Shown: positions 25,501-39,350 of the stretch, piece by piece | How positions within the stretch are numbered: the first letter of the stretch is position 1 | Layout: every line of letters begins with the position of its first letter | Assembly (NCBI RefSeq): GCF_000165425.1 | Contig: NW_001799462.1 | Coordinates: forward strand, 124,001-188,000 | Length of the DNA: 64,000 nucleotides | Direction: 5' to 3' | From: Paramecium tetraurelia | Taxonomy: Eukaryota; Ciliophora; Oligohymenophorea; Peniculida; Parameciidae | Notes under the pieces: generated by a model | Databases searched by the model: none | What the model was told of the DNA's origin: nothing | Seen by the model: only the letters and a program-made list of their open reading frames with translations | Translations under genes and position numbers: made by a program

Positions 25501-28500
25501 ATCCTCCTCAATAACCTTATCTTCATCTTCAACTTCATCCTCATCCTCATCCTCATCTTCCTCATTATCTATATAATTATCGTTTTCTTTTTTATTATCT
25601 TAATCATTATCATTATCAATTTTATTATTTTTATTATCTTCATTTTTAGCTTTATCATTATCATCAGAATTAACTTTACCATTATCATCAGAATCAGCTT
25701 TATCATTATTATCATTTTAATTCTCATTATCTTTATTTTCTTAAGCCTTATTTGATATTTCTTCAGTAACTAAAGGTTTGCAATTCTACTCGTCTTTATT
25801 CAACTCAAAGTCATCCAAATGTTCAAAACAATATTAAGGTATTTAAGAAAAATCAATTTTTTTAAATAGTAATTTAAAGTTAAATTAAGGCCATTTTTCT
25901 TAAAATTCCTAAAATCGTAAGGTTTCTTTTTCCATCACTCTTTCATATTTTAATTATTTTAAAACGGGTATAAAATCAGTTATTAAGATTTCATCCAATT
26001 CAAATCTATCAGTATTATATTACAAAGGTAAAACATAATGTTCATTTATAAATGAAATTGGAACATTATCAAAAGAAATCTCAATTTCCTTCGCAAAGAT
26101 ACCCCATTTAGGTAGTTTAGAGAAGAAAAATCTAACAAGTTCTTCAATCTATTGAATCCAAATAATTCCTAAAATTATAATTTATCCTGTTTGTTAAGAA
26201 TTAAGTAATTTTTCGAATTTAGCTTTGTTACCTATAGTAATTTCTTTCTTCAACAAACCTAATATATAATCTAAACCATCATTTGATATTTTAGTCTGTT
26301 ACTTTTCAAAATACTATTCTATAAATTTTTAGCATTTTAGGAGCAATTCAATATTAATATTTTAAATTCCATCCTTTAAAATCGGAAACGAAAAATTATT
26401 TAAAAATAAACTCATCATGAATAAGTAATTTTATTATAAAGTTTCTATTCCACGAAAATTCTATACTTCGCTTGATTGTAATTCCAAGTGATTTACAATG
26501 AATTTTTGAAGAGTCTACGTTTATTTCAATTTAACAGATAGCAATAAACTAATCTCTAAATTAAAATCAGATGGCTTTAATAATTTAATAAACTCCTCTG
26601 GAAAATTCAGCATAGATTTATAAAATATAGGATTCTATATCAAATAGTATTATTAGCACTTTCTCACAATTTAATCTAAATTAGCCTTCAGATCTGTCAA
26701 AGGCAAACTATTTAAATAATATTCAAGTAGTTTTGGATGTCCTTTGGAAGTGTCTATTGCTTGTAGAATGTCTTAAGGTTAGCTTTGAAATAAAGAAAAA
26801 AATCTAAAATTATTCTTCAAGTATTTAAGAATCATTTGATTAAACCCAAATAACTTGTATATGCAAGCATGCTCAATATCAAGGAAATTATCTAATTAGA
26901 CTGTTCTTTTCACTTTATTCTTATCTTAACTCCAAACACCAATAATTTAAACTTTTTTTACTGCTTTTTTCAATTTATCTAGTATACCATCCTTTTTCTT
27001 CAATACTTAAACTTATTTATCTTATTATTTTTTATATTCAACATTTTTAACTTCATCTTTTTTAACTTCATCTTCTACCTCTTCATCTTCTATATCATCA
27101 ACTTTAATATCTTCAAGTTCTATATCTTTATCTATTATTTATTGTTCAATCTATTTATCTTTAATTTTTTTCTTCAAATAGCTTCTTTTCTAATTTTTTT
27201 ACGGTCTCAATTCTTATCTATATGTTGGTATTAAAAGTATTTATAAGTTATTTAGGTAGTATTTAGCAAATAAATTAAGTTTTTGATCTCCTTGTTTTTA
27301 ATTAAACAACATTGGAGCTAAATTTAAATCTAATGTGGTAACTAATTATTTTATTTCATTTGCCTTTATTATTCCATCTAAAAAATCAAATATAAAGTAG
27401 GACTTTTAGCAAATTCCTAATTAGTAAATCATCAATTAGGATTATTTTACTTTCATTTACAAATGCTATTGTACAATCTATTAGAGATTTTTGCTATTTA
27501 TCAATTTCTATAGGTATTACACAATTATAATATCAAAAACTTGATACTATTTTTTCTATACTATTGAAAGTAAAATAGATTCATCTTAACACAACATTAT
27601 TTTATCAATGTCTTTGATATAATTGTAAATATACTTTTCAAAAAAGGTGATGATATTTTTCTCATTTTAAAATCTCAAAATGATATGAAGAAGCTGATAG
27701 TCTAAACATAATTATTTAGGATTATAACTTATATCCAAGACTTTTGTTATTGTCATAAAGTGATTACTAATTAAAGCAGCCATTAAATTTGCATCAGAGT
27801 ACTTTATTAAATTTATATGATCTATACGACCTTTGCTTAATAGAACTTAATTAGGCGTCATTTTATCTAACGATAATGCATCTATATTCATTATGCTTTT
27901 AATAATATTATATCTATTGATGAAATGTTTATTTTGTGAAAAATTGTAGTAAGCTTTTGGTAATAAATTTACTTAACGTTAAGCATAGTAATATGTAGTA
28001 TTATTAAATTTAGTTAGATTGTAATTTTAGAGTCCCAAATTTAAACACTCAACCAATTTTTAATTTGTAAATTGGTATTTAAATATATATTCAGCTAATT
28101 TTTCATAAATTTCTAAATTAATGTTCTTTTTTTTGAGAATCTATTAGATATATTCGATCATAATCTCCTAAATCATATTTAAAGAAAATTATTTTGGTTT
28201 TCTAAAATCAAAAATAATTTCAATGCTCTTAGAATTTGCATTAAATAATGAAATATATCTCTCATAACGATTTTTAACATATTGATTAATAGACTTAGTT
28301 CTCATAAAGAGTTGACAGAAGTACTTAACTAATTCATTCTTTAGTTTGATCTATTTTGGATTAGGGTCTATGATGGAACTGTAAAGTTCATCATATGCTT
28401 CTAATTCTGCAGTTTTTTCTTTTGAAGTAGACATCAATTATTTAAGGATTTCGAACGTCTCCAAATAGTTAATATTTTGTGAATGAAAGTTAAAAGAACA

Positions 28501-31500
28501 TTTCTGTTCAGAAAGAGAGAGTATGCAATGTTATTAGAATGTCCTTTTAAATTTTCTCATAAACAATAACTGTACTTACAACTATTAATTGTTCAAATGC
28601 TCTGGAAATCTGTTAACTTCAACTTCGAATTCATTTTCTATACACATTTTTTTTGCTAATACATAATAGAAGTAAGATTATTAAATTTCCTTTTAAATAT
28701 TTGGTTATTAAATTAAAAATTTAAGTTATTCTACATATCCAAATAAGATAAACATTTAAATATGCTTTGAAATAGTTTGACTGCTCAATTATATCGTATT
28801 ATAGAACAATTAATATTGTAAGACACTAAAAACCAAATAATACTTCTTGAATAAGGCAATATGGTAGTTTTTGACATTATGACTCAAATGTACGTAAGTA
28901 TAGACATATGTAGTTGACAATCTATTTTCATAATAATAATTAATTAGATGGTTTAATAATTCTATGTTTTAATTGTTTAATGCATAATAATAAACTTAAA
29001 GGAACTAATAATTTTAGATTTTAAGTTTATTCAAATACTAAATGCATATTTCGTTAGAAATAAGAGACAATTAATATAACAGATTTACACTGAATATTTT
29101 TGAATATTAGAGTTCCTCTTTTGTTAAATATCGACACAAAATTTCAGCAATGTTTTTATTTTTATTAATTGATTTTGTAAAAGTAAGAGTAAATATTCCT
29201 GCTATTTTTTCAACTCCAAACTCCTTTCTTTTCAATTCGATCATATCCTCAATTAATATTTCTATTACCTTCTCATCATGAATTAGATCTAAATTGATTT
29301 AAAAGCTTAATCTCTCATAAATTTAAATTCTTAAATTTTTACCAATCATATTTAAGGATTCATAATCAAGATAATTGATTACTGAAACAAAATAAGGAGT
29401 TACCTTTCTTTTAGATTTTGCAATTTTTTTTTCATTGACATTTTCAAAAATGAAAATTGGACATACTTAATTTGAATACTTAAAATTATATTTCATAAGT
29501 TATTGGACTTGATGATTAAAATTAAATTTATTCACTTCCTATATTTCAGATGGAGTATAATCAAATAATTTAGTAGTAGAGAAATGATTTAAACTCAAAA
29601 TTTAAATAATGGAATAAGCGTCTAAATTAAAGTAATCCATAAAAAGTTATATGTTTTTTTTTGCTGAATTTTATAACATTTGGTGTAATTAAATTTAAGA
29701 AATTACTTCCTTTGTCTTTTGAACTTCCTAAGTTTATAGAAACCTAGTTAAATCTGCATTAAATTAATCATCTATAGCCAATGCTATAACAAAAGGCAGT
29801 CTATTAATTTATTAATAGCATATCAGTTGGGATTTAATTGATAGATCATGGAATAAATATTACTTTTTGGGGAATTTCATAACCTAAAATTGAATGCCAC
29901 TCATCTACCAATCAAACAATAAACTCAATTAGTTAATATTAGGTTAAGTAATATAAATTGGATATATGCGTTGAGTTGAAATAAATTTAAGCAGCGCTTT
30001 GTTAGGAACACTATCTTGGGTCAACCACCAGATTTTAGGTATGAATAGCTCAGGATTCAAAATAATAATTCGATTTATCAAAGGTATAGTAATTTCTGAC
30101 TGTAAAAGAGCTTATAAGAACTAGAATGTTATTTATTAATTTACTCCACCTTGATTTTTGTCATTTGATTATTAAATTGTGTTTTAAATATATTTTGGTT
30201 TGAAATGCTGTATAAAAAGGTAAAACTCACCAATTTGTAATTAGTTTTAGTGTTTTTCTATCCCCAATTTCCAAGAATAAAGTTTAATAGTATAATTTGA
30301 AGCCATCTTCTTAATGGTTTCATTAAATTCTATAGATCTTGGAAAGCTATCACAAAAATTTCTTAATTCGACTTCTTACTTAGTTACATTTCTTAATAAC
30401 AGTTCTTAAAATACGAATTCCTTCATTACATCAAAAGAAGGATTCTACAAATTATTATAAATGCAAATTTGCAAAACTTCTTTTACGAAAACTGCATCGA
30501 AAAGTTACTTTATCAATTAATACAATGTTGTAGTAAGTCCTTCCTACTTTGATTTGCTATTACCATAAATTTTTGCCCACAACATCTTTGGATCTCTTCT
30601 AAACTATTCCAAAATTATTTAATCAATTTCTTTTTGAAGTAAACTTGATTCATCTTTAATATCCTATTTTAAGTAAATTAGCTTAGCTAATAGTTATGCA
30701 TCCAATGAATAATCTTCTGGCAATTAAATTTTGAATTTATCTAACTCTTTTTTCTATGCTTACAAATAATTAATAAACTTGAACGTTTTCAATTATTATA
30801 AAATGAAATCATCATTCTACGTCTATAGAATAATTTATAGGAATGAATGATGAGCTGTTCCTAGATCATGGGGAAAATGAGATGTAAAAGTAAAAAACTC
30901 ATTTAAGTGGGAGAATTGAATTGAAAATTTTTGTTTTATTACTGCTTTCATTAATTGAATGTAATGTAAGTAATAAAGGTGATATTATTCTTACAATTCT
31001 TAGCTTAATTCGATGTTTAATTCATTTTAAACTTAGCAAAAGGGTTACTTCTTCATTCTTTTAAGTTCTTTAATGGGTTTCCTTTATTTTATTTTCCTGA
31101 ATTTCAATTATTCTCCTAAAATCTGTGCTAATGTATCAAGTCTATAGAAATCAAAGTCTTTTCTCAAAGATTCGCTTAAAAAATTAAGAATAGTCTAATC
31201 AACTATTTTGTGACTGTTTATATAAAAGACAAGAGGTATTTAATCCTAATAGGGTTGTAATAATAAATTTTTGAAATCTTTACTTTTTTTTATTAAATTC
31301 AATATTTCTTAACAGGTTTTATCTATCTTTGTTGGCAAGTTTTTATTTAGACAAAAGCAATGCAATAGGTTTAGTCCTTAAGGAGTAGAGTACTCAATTC
31401 CCTTAGCAAGTTATTGTGGAAATTATTAAATATAATCAAGAATAATTTAAACAGGGGCTCGTTAAAAAAAAATCATAAAGGGAGTCAACTTAGCATTATT

Positions 31501-32546
31501 GGGATTTTAGATTAGACTATTTGAATATTGAACAAAGATATCCCACTTTTTATTTTAAGCCACTTAATGGAAAATGTTGAATTAAAGTTCTCCAAGAGTT
31601 GAATGCATTTTTAATTATTCTTAAAAATGCCCTTTTTTAATTTTTTTTGATATGATAAGATTTTTTAATTTAAATTCTGCTGATGCTTGTAAATATTCTT
31701 CATATTTTTTTTCAAATGTCTTGACTCCCTTAATTACTTAACATAGAATCTTAAAAAACTTCAAATGCCATTTATTTTATTGATCAATATATGAAAATAT
31801 ATTTGTGAAATTTTAAATGATTTTTATTTTTCTTTGTTCTTAAGAGGAAGTCAATATGACCTCAATACACTTGGTTTTTTGAGTAGCTTTCAAAAACTCT
31901 ATGGCTTTTTCAACTTTGATTTGAGTGTTCAAATACTTCAACTTGAGGAATAATGGAATAGCTATTTATTGTAAATGAGCTTCCAACAAGTTGAAATCTA
32001 ATAATAATTAGGTAATGATATCGTAATTATCGACTTTATTTAGTATTAGTTCGATTATAGATTTGCCTTCATTAGTATTAACAAATAAAATGTCAAGAGG
32101 AGCCATTTATAATTGCTCATTTTTAATCTAAAAATGCATGTATAAATTACCAATAAAAATTTCAAAGTGATGGTCTTCTATTAAATATGAAGCATTATTT
32201 CGTCTAACTCTTTTTAATGTGATTACCAAAATTGATTGATTCTCAGATAGTATTGTTTAAATGTTTCAATTTTCTTCTTTAGTTGATTATCTTTATTAAT
32301 ATTGAGTATTTAGGTTGCTTTTTTCAAATGCGATTTTTTTGACCTGTTAAGGAATATGTTATTAGGATTAGACCCCTAAAATTTTGAATGCGATTAATCA
32401 ACAGCTGGTATTCTGTCTGTTGAGATTTCTTGCTAAACATTAATCTATTGCTTAAATAGTTTTCATACATTGGGATTCCAAATAGTAATATAGGCTTACT
32501 GTCTATCCAATTTTATGGTTTTATTTTTTTAGTTAATACAACCCAT
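19567..32546 (-). CDS. Giant HECT-type E3 ubiquitin ligase (~4,300 aa)
   Basis: A TGA-only frame spans about 13 kb. I followed it closely at both ends and in stretches around 21.5-23.1, 25.1-25.6, 28.4-28.8 and 30.4-31.3 kb. Three introns are fixed: 32504-32521 (18 nt), a 23-nt GTAATTTATA...TAG intron near 32128-32150, and 20737-20762 (26 nt, an AT repeat). Codon arithmetic implies at least one more. The C-terminus is a HECT domain: YFNQQLLMDCFDATEMHTL, then LQDFLQFLTGSPYLPW, then THLPRSQTCFYKLTLPYY, ending EYGQEGFGSY. The catalytic Cys codon is at 19669-19671 in the LPxSxTC motif. An Asp/Glu-rich tract lies at about 25500-25720. Size and acidic tract recall HUWE1/TOM1/UPL1 ligases. The N-terminus is MGC, a candidate for lipid modification. 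The region between is a Gln/Leu-rich helical solenoid. Confidence 0.85.
20737..20762 (-). other. AT-dinucleotide intron in the HECT gene
   Basis: On the minus strand this reads GT, then a run of about nine AT repeats, then TATTGTAG. Splicing it joins LLDQLES to ECTFHLEGLTLEMRI in frame. It is a simple repeat that functions as a minimal intron, so its length may vary between strains. Confidence 0.7.
32504..32521 (-). other. Putative 18-nt intron near the start of the HECT gene
   Basis: On the minus strand the sequence GTATGAAAACTATTTAAG contains an in-frame TGA. Removing it joins the MGC-starting first exon (TIWNPN) to a long open frame (QQINVQQEISTDRIP). It would be among the shortest spliceosomal introns known and ends AAG rather than the usual TAG. 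If it is not spliced, the gene must start elsewhere. Confidence 0.45.
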
Positions 32547-33116
32547 TTATTTTGAAAAATAATTAAAAAATAGTTTTAAATAAAATTAAATTAGTTAGAT
32601 ATCACTGTGTCATATCAAAAATGAAACCTTCTTATAAAAACTATTTTGATACAATTTATATTTATTTTAGAAGATGGTTGACCAAAAATTGACTAGATTA
32701 GTATCAATATCATAAGCATCATGATAGGAAAAATGCATCTTTTAAAAAAGGATTTTTAAATTAAACAAAACAATATATTTAATTTTCCAACTATATTAAC
32801 ATTAAACTCTCTTCTGGAATAGTTTTGAATATATACTAGTATCAATTCTAAGATGGGCACCTCAAATACATAAACAGTCTAAATCTATTGATACTGTATA
32901 TAATTGTTAAAATAAATTATTAAGATTATCGTTGTTCTGGTGATGATTACCTCCATTTTGATGTCTCCGAATTCAAAGTAGAATGAATTTTGAGTCATAT
33001 ATGTGATAAGACTCAATTTATTTGATCTATTGCTTAAGGGTGATGAAGGACGGCCTTTTTATTTTTTTTTTAAATCTAAATTGTCATTCTTTAATTAATA
33101 TATTATACTACGAATA
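32547..33116. promoter_or_regulatory. Divergent promoter region, HECT ligase / IFT144
   Basis: 570 AT-rich bases between two divergent start codons. No convincing coding sequence was found on either strand. Long A and T runs lie upstream of both genes, but I see no named regulatory motif. Confidence 0.45.
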
Positions 33117-36100
33117 ATGTCGAAGAAGTCTTAAATATTTGAATACAAGGATGACATCAACGGGAGAGTGCCAGTGATATTTCAATGGAGTTTTGACTTC
33201 AATTTCTTGGTTTGTGGAGGTGATAAATCTGTAATTTATGTGCTTGATAAGTAAATATCATAATCAAATTAGACGAGGGAAACGTTTAAAGGATATTCAA
33301 TTGCCGACAAATAATAAACTATTGTAATTGGAATGGGATAAAGATGGTGAATATGTGTGCATTGTACAGGTATGGAAGAATGAAAATTTAAAAAGGATGG
33401 TCTCAATCATGTAAATTTATGGGCTCCATTCACTAATAATTCGCAAGTGATTCAAGTAGAATTAGATAATCCAAAAGCAAAAGTTTCATATGCTAAGTGG
33501 TCTAAAAGTCATGGGATATTGGCAATAGGATCAGATAAGGGTGGTTTGTTGTTCTATACAAAGAAGCAGGCGAAGAAATTACCGACGATGGGAAAGCATA
33601 GCAAGAAGATCATTAGTGGGGATTGGAACAATGAGGGATATTTAAGTATGCATTCTCAAAAGTATCAATCTAGTAACGAGTGGAGAAGATAAATTCTTAA
33701 CAGTTTCAAATTACAATTCAGAAACTATGTTTGAATCTATTCCTGTGAAGGCTGAAGCCAAAAATGTAGTTTGGTCAAGATCCAAGACAGATTCAAGGGA
33801 GTAGAATTAAAGAACAGTCACGGCCATCATTCAATAAAAAACAATTATAATGTTTGAATTGGGCAAGAATCATAAAATGCCTGATGAATTAATGTTTGAA
33901 AATAAATATGGGAAAATAGTGGATTACACAATCTTTGGTGATGGATATTTGGTCATTGGATTTAGTGAAGGATACGTAGCCCATATTTCTACACACAGAA
34001 AAGAAATTAGTAATTCTTATTTCTATTTCATTAGAGGATGAAGTACAAAGTGAAAAATTGTTGAAGTCAGTGGATGCCATGTGCACAAATGATAGTCTCT
34101 ATAAATTGGCAGTAGCAGGAGATGGATGTATCAAAATGGTGAATCTACAAAGTTGGTAAGAAATACCAACTGAGAAAATTGAATTACCCAATGATTGTGG
34201 TCGTGTATCTAAAATGTATGAATTCTATTGTAATATTTAGGGTTTGGAGTTAAAATGGATAAATCTTGGTTGTGTCCACTGAAAAAGGTTGTTTGTTTGG
34301 ATTTTAAACATCAATCCCCACTTTGACTGCCTCATATGCATCTATGATTGCATTGTAATAGTCATTCACTGAAATCTCTATCTATTCTACTCAGGAGTAA
34401 TCCCTGAATGAAATTTCCACGGTCACTTTAGAGAATGAACCCAATTAGATTTCGATGAGTATGTAATATTTTGCAGCTGGACTCAACAATGTGGTTTTTT
34501 ATTATAAGTATTTGGAATTGAAAAACAAAAAAGCATTCAAACCTGCTATCCAAGCTATCAAGATGGATTATTTAGGATATGTGAATCAGATCATTTTGAA
34601 TGATGAATCTGCTGCCATCTTAAGTAATAATGTTTGCACTTTTCATAAAATCGAGTAGACAGGCGAATATGTTAAATAGTAATCTATTACATTTAAATAG
34701 ATAATTCCCTGATAATGATTAGGAAAAACCAATTTTGCACATCGGACTAACCAAAAATTTCCTATTCTTGTTAGATTCCTAATCTAAAATTAGAGTCTAC
34801 AATGTGTTTGAAAAACAATTCATCATTGAATTCAAAAACGATTACAGTTTGACCAAAATCTTCCCCAACATTAGTGGAACAAGATCCATTTGTATTAACA
34901 ATAAAGGTTAAGGTTTTTTATTTGAAGCATCCCTTGAATTATTGACTAAGATATCTGAATTCCCAGAAAAAACAGAAAGGATTATCTGGGATTAAAAAGA
35001 TCCCAATTTGTTTGTGACCTAAGTGGCCAATGATCTTACAACTTACATAGTTAATAAAAATAATCTATAATAAGAAATGGTGCATCCAGTATTGGAATAT
35101 TTGTCAATGGAAGATTTGTAAAAATCATCCCCTCCAAACCCCTCTGTTACAGAAATAGAGAAAGGAGTTTAAGCCTTAAGTTTAACAAATGGAACCTTAA
35201 AATGTTTCACCATGTCAAGGAATGTCATGGGGTAACCACTAATTAGTCATTCTTACTTGAAGTCATACAAGGGTGCTGATGACAACAATGAAGGTCATTT
35301 CAGATATTTCTTATAAAATCTTGCCTTGTTTAAATTTGCAAATGCACATAAGGCTGCTTTGAATTTGAAGAACCTAAAATTATTTGATACATTTGGTAGA
35401 AAGTGTTTGGAGAATCTAGAATTCGACGTAGCCTAGAAGGCATTCCAAGCTGCCAACAATATATCAATGGTTATGATGATATAAAGTTTCAAAAATGAGA
35501 CCGAAAAGAATTTATTGTTTGCATACGTGGCTATGATTCTAGGGCAACATGATTTGGCTCAAGATCTGTTCTTAAAATCATCTTATAGGCTGGGAGCTCT
35601 AGAATTGAGAAGTGATATCCAAGACTATGTGAATGCCTTGTCATTGGCCAAGAAGATAGCACCTGAATAAGAGCCATTTATTTGCAAAAGACTTGCCATC
35701 TAAATAGAAACCTAGGGCAATAATCCAGAAGCAGTCAAAATGTATGAGATGGCTATGTTGAATGAAAAATTGCATGACTCAAAAACAGTTGAAACACATA
35801 ATCAACAATGTGTGGCTGGTATTGCTCGTTGTTCAATCAAAATGGGTGATATTCTGAGAGGGTCTAGTCTGTCAAGATAAATTTCAGATCCATTGATTTT
35901 ATAGGAAATTGCTTTGGTGTGTGAGAATATGAAATTTTAAGTTGAAGCTGCTGAACTATATGAATAAGCAGGTTGTATAGAGAAGGCAGCCACTATATAC
36001 ATCACTCAAAAGATGTTCAAGCAAGCTGCACCATTAATGAATAAAGTGAAATCCCCTAAATTGTTGATATTGTATGCGAAGGCAAAGGAGAGTGAAGGAG

Positions 36101-37514
36101 CCTTCCAAGAGGCAGAAAATGTGTATGAAAAGGCTGAGGATTGGGAAAATGTAGTACGCTTAAACTTAAATTAATTAAACAACATTGAAAGGGCAAAGTT
36201 CATATTGCGAAATAAGTGTAAGACTGTAACTCTGGCTTCGATGGTGGCTTAATATTGTGAAAGGAGAGGGTCTAAAGCAGAAGCTGTTGAATTCTTGATA
36301 TTGGCTGAGAAGAAAGAGTAAGCATTTGCTTTGGCTCAAAATTACAACGAGATGGACTCGTATGTTGAGCATATGAAGGCATTTTCACTTGAAGAACGTT
36401 TGCAGGTGGCCTAGTATTTTGAGGGCAAAAATTAATTAGACAAGGCTGCATTTCATTTTGAGAAGGCACAAGATCCCATGAAAGCCTTGAGATTGTACTA
36501 GAAGGCAGGAGAGGAGTTCATTAACGATATGATAGATTTGGTTGCACGAAATAAATAGGATAGTCTAATCCAACATTTATCCGATTACATCAATGGAGAT
36601 ACTGATGATATTCCCAAGGATCCCATTTTCTCATTGAAACTATAGAAAGCTATAGGAAATTTATAGGCAGTGGGAAGGATTGCTATAACTATTGCAGCAT
36701 CTGAGCAAGAATGTGGTAAATATAAGGAGGCTCATCAGTTTCTATATGAAACCTGTGATGATTTGAAATCAAGTGGCAATTAGATACCATTTGACTTATA
36801 TCAAAAATTGATGACATTGCATTCATACACATTAGTTAAAAAGATTACGAAATTAGAAGAACATGAAGATTTGGCAAAACTATTGGATAGAGTATGCAAA
36901 AGTATAAGTTAATTCCCTAATGGGGCTACCAATATTTTGACAATGGCTGTAATCGAGGCTACAAAAGCTAATTTCAAGTAAGAACTAATATATGATATAT
37001 CTTTAGATCAATGGCATATCAATGGGCTATTACATTAATGAAACAAGAGTATAGATCATAAATAAATGAAAAATTTAAAACCAGAATAGAGAACATCGCA
37101 AGGAAACCAGTAAAGGAGGAAGTTCCAGACAAGAAAACACCATGTCCATTTTGTGGAGTAAATATATGAAAATGATTATTAGGAATTCGTTTCAGAATTT
37201 ACCCTTGATTGTCCTAAATGCTCAAACAATATTCCATTTTGTATTGCATCAGCAAAGTAATTTTGAACATCATAACCTATAGACATATTGTAGCAGAGCA
37301 ATGTTGCTTCTGCCCGGAATGTAAGTTCCCAGCAAACATTCAATATTTCAAAAGAATCCTAGAGATTGAGCCAATTTGTCCACTCTGTCAAAAGTAAATA
37401 CGTTCATAAGATCTAAAGGAAGTAAGCATTATGGTTCGACCTTAATTTTAGGTTTCAAAGGAGGAAGTACTCAAGCTAAAGAGGAAGGCTGCAGTCGATG
37501 AAAAAAAATAATGA
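33117..37514 (+). CDS. IFT144: Intraflagellar transport protein IFT144 / WDR19
   Basis: About 1,370 residues with several short introns, from ATG 33117-33119 to TGA 37512-37514. The N-terminal third carries WD40-type blades (FNFLVCGGDKSVIYVLDK; ILAIGSDKGGLLFYTKK, then TMGKHSKKIISGDWNNEGYL, the WDR19 signature region). The middle is an alpha-solenoid of TPR-like repeats (about 35280-37000; AKMYEMAML-like pairs and YEKAEDWENVVRLNL). The C-terminus is Cys-rich, with CPFCG, LDCPKCS, CCFCPECK and CPLCQ, the zinc-binding end typical of this family. IFT144 is part of the IFT-A complex, needed for retrograde transport and membrane protein entry in cilia. The last intron, just before VSKEEVLKL, is GTAAGCATTATGG...TAG. 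The next gene starts 28 nt later. Confidence 0.9.
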
Positions 37515-37542
37515 AGATTATTATTATAAAGTTATTGAATTA

Positions 37543-39332
37543 ATGTCTGATAGTAAAACTTCTCCTCGAAATCATGGAAGATCGAAGACAAAGACAAGTA
37601 TGAGAATCTTTTCAAGAAATAGGCGAAAATTTATAAATACTGTTCAAGAAGTCATCAGTTGCAAATGAAAGATTAGTCGTTAATAAATTAGGCATGAAAT
37701 TTGATCCTGTTTGTTGGAAGAAGAACCATGAAAAAGGGAGAATTCAATTTTTTTGCATTGTAAATCTCTGGCATTTAAAATAGGAATCGAATTGCAAAGC
37801 TGATAGAAGGTTGGCTTGTGCACATTGCATCATTGAAGAACACCAGGAACATATCTCAAATAAGATAACTGTTGAACAATATTGTGATTCCTTTGAGAGC
37901 AATTTTAAGAGCTATCTCTTTTAAGTAACCTAAATAATTTTAAATAGATAGCAAAATTAGAGGAATATTACAAAAAATGCAAAATGCTGGATTTAATCAA
38001 TTAAATAGATAAAGATATCAACACAGTTCTCGAAATTGTTAAACAATAATTAAGGGTTTTAAGGGATTTCTACGTTTAAGAAATCTAAATTCATGCAGAA
38101 TAAAATAATTCTTCTCTGATCTCATTTTATAATATGGAAAAACAGACGTTGTCTAAAATAAAGGACTATGCACAAAAGAATCTATTTGAGATGACTCCTC
38201 CTGAAATGGATCATAGTATGTTATTGTTAGGTCAAAATCATTTGGATAACATAACACTTAAAATATAGTAATTCGGTGATCAAAACTCAATTGTCTATAG
38301 CACTTTGAAATCCTAATGGAAACTAATATATGAATAATTAGAAGAATCTTTAATTGATGCTATAGCTTTGATTAGCTAGAATAATTTGGATTTTAATTAG
38401 CCAACTATTAAAGAAACTTCATAAGAACACAGTAAATCTACAAACTAATAATAATAATAAGATTTCTAGAAACTGAACTTATAAGATTTCAAGATCTAAA
38501 ATAAATAGATGAATTAATAATACACATAAAACTATCAATAATTACCTCCCTAACATTCCCAAGACTTCTAATAGATTAAAAAAGAAGTTAGCAAACATAG
38601 TGGCAATACTATACAATAATAATAATCGAACCCTCCAATTAATTAAACTAATAATCAATTATAATCTAATAGTCCTAAAGCTTCAAACGAAGTGCAAAGT
38701 TATAAATAGAATCATAGTATTAGTCAACATTAAGTGACTTCACCTTTGAAAAGTGGAGTTAATATAGCTACTTTTGGCAATTTAGGTAATGCCAATTAGA
38801 AATCCTTCAAAAAACATATGTCTCAACCTAAAACTAATGAAGTTTATGCTCAATCAAAGACTGATTAGAACAACAATTCAAATGCTAAATCTAGTTCTCT
38901 TGTTAGATAAGCAAGTGCCAATGGAGTTAATTACTATTACTAAAGTGATGGCAAACACCTTGAAGGCAGAAAGAATGGTTATCATATATAAACTCTTAAT
39001 TCATCATCATAATAAAAATAATAATACTAGTTTGAAAGAAGACTGTCAGCCCCGAAAATATAAAATACTCATTTTAATTGCAATTACAACAATATGAAAT
39101 GTATTCACAATGATATTGTTAAAACAAGTCCTGTTTTCAGTTGCTGCAATTGGGTATGTATATTTATGTATTAATTTTCTAGGCATTTCCATGTTACGAA
39201 TGCCATGACATGATTTCAACGCATAAAGCACACATAACAGTTCCTTCATAAAGATTCTGTTTGAATTGCTAAGAAATATTCTCTGTAAATTTATTGTCTA
39301 CAGTAGATGTCAAATGTTATAAATGCTAATGA
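37543..39332 (+). CDS. B-box plus CHY-type zinc-finger protein with Gln/Asn-rich linker
   Basis: 562 residues after removal of four introns (25, 24, 23 and 29 nt), which leaves a whole number of codons. The frame ends at TGA 39330-39332. At residues about 45-95 lies a B-box-like module (DPVCWKKNH, FCIESNCKADRRLACAHC, EEHQEH). A helical segment follows (KLEEYYKKCKMLDLINQIDK), then about 250 residues rich in Gln, Asn and Ser. The last 75 residues match a CHY zinc finger: CIHND, SCCNWAFPCYECHD, STHKAH, RFCLNCQE and KCYKC, the order C-x-H...CC...C-xx-CHD...H...C-xx-C...C-xx-C. CHY domains occur in ubiquitin ligases such as PIRH2. No RING finger is seen, so enzymatic activity is not claimed. DnaJ starts 18 nt downstream. 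Confidence 0.75.
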
Positions 39333-39350
39333 TCTAATTTATTATTAATT

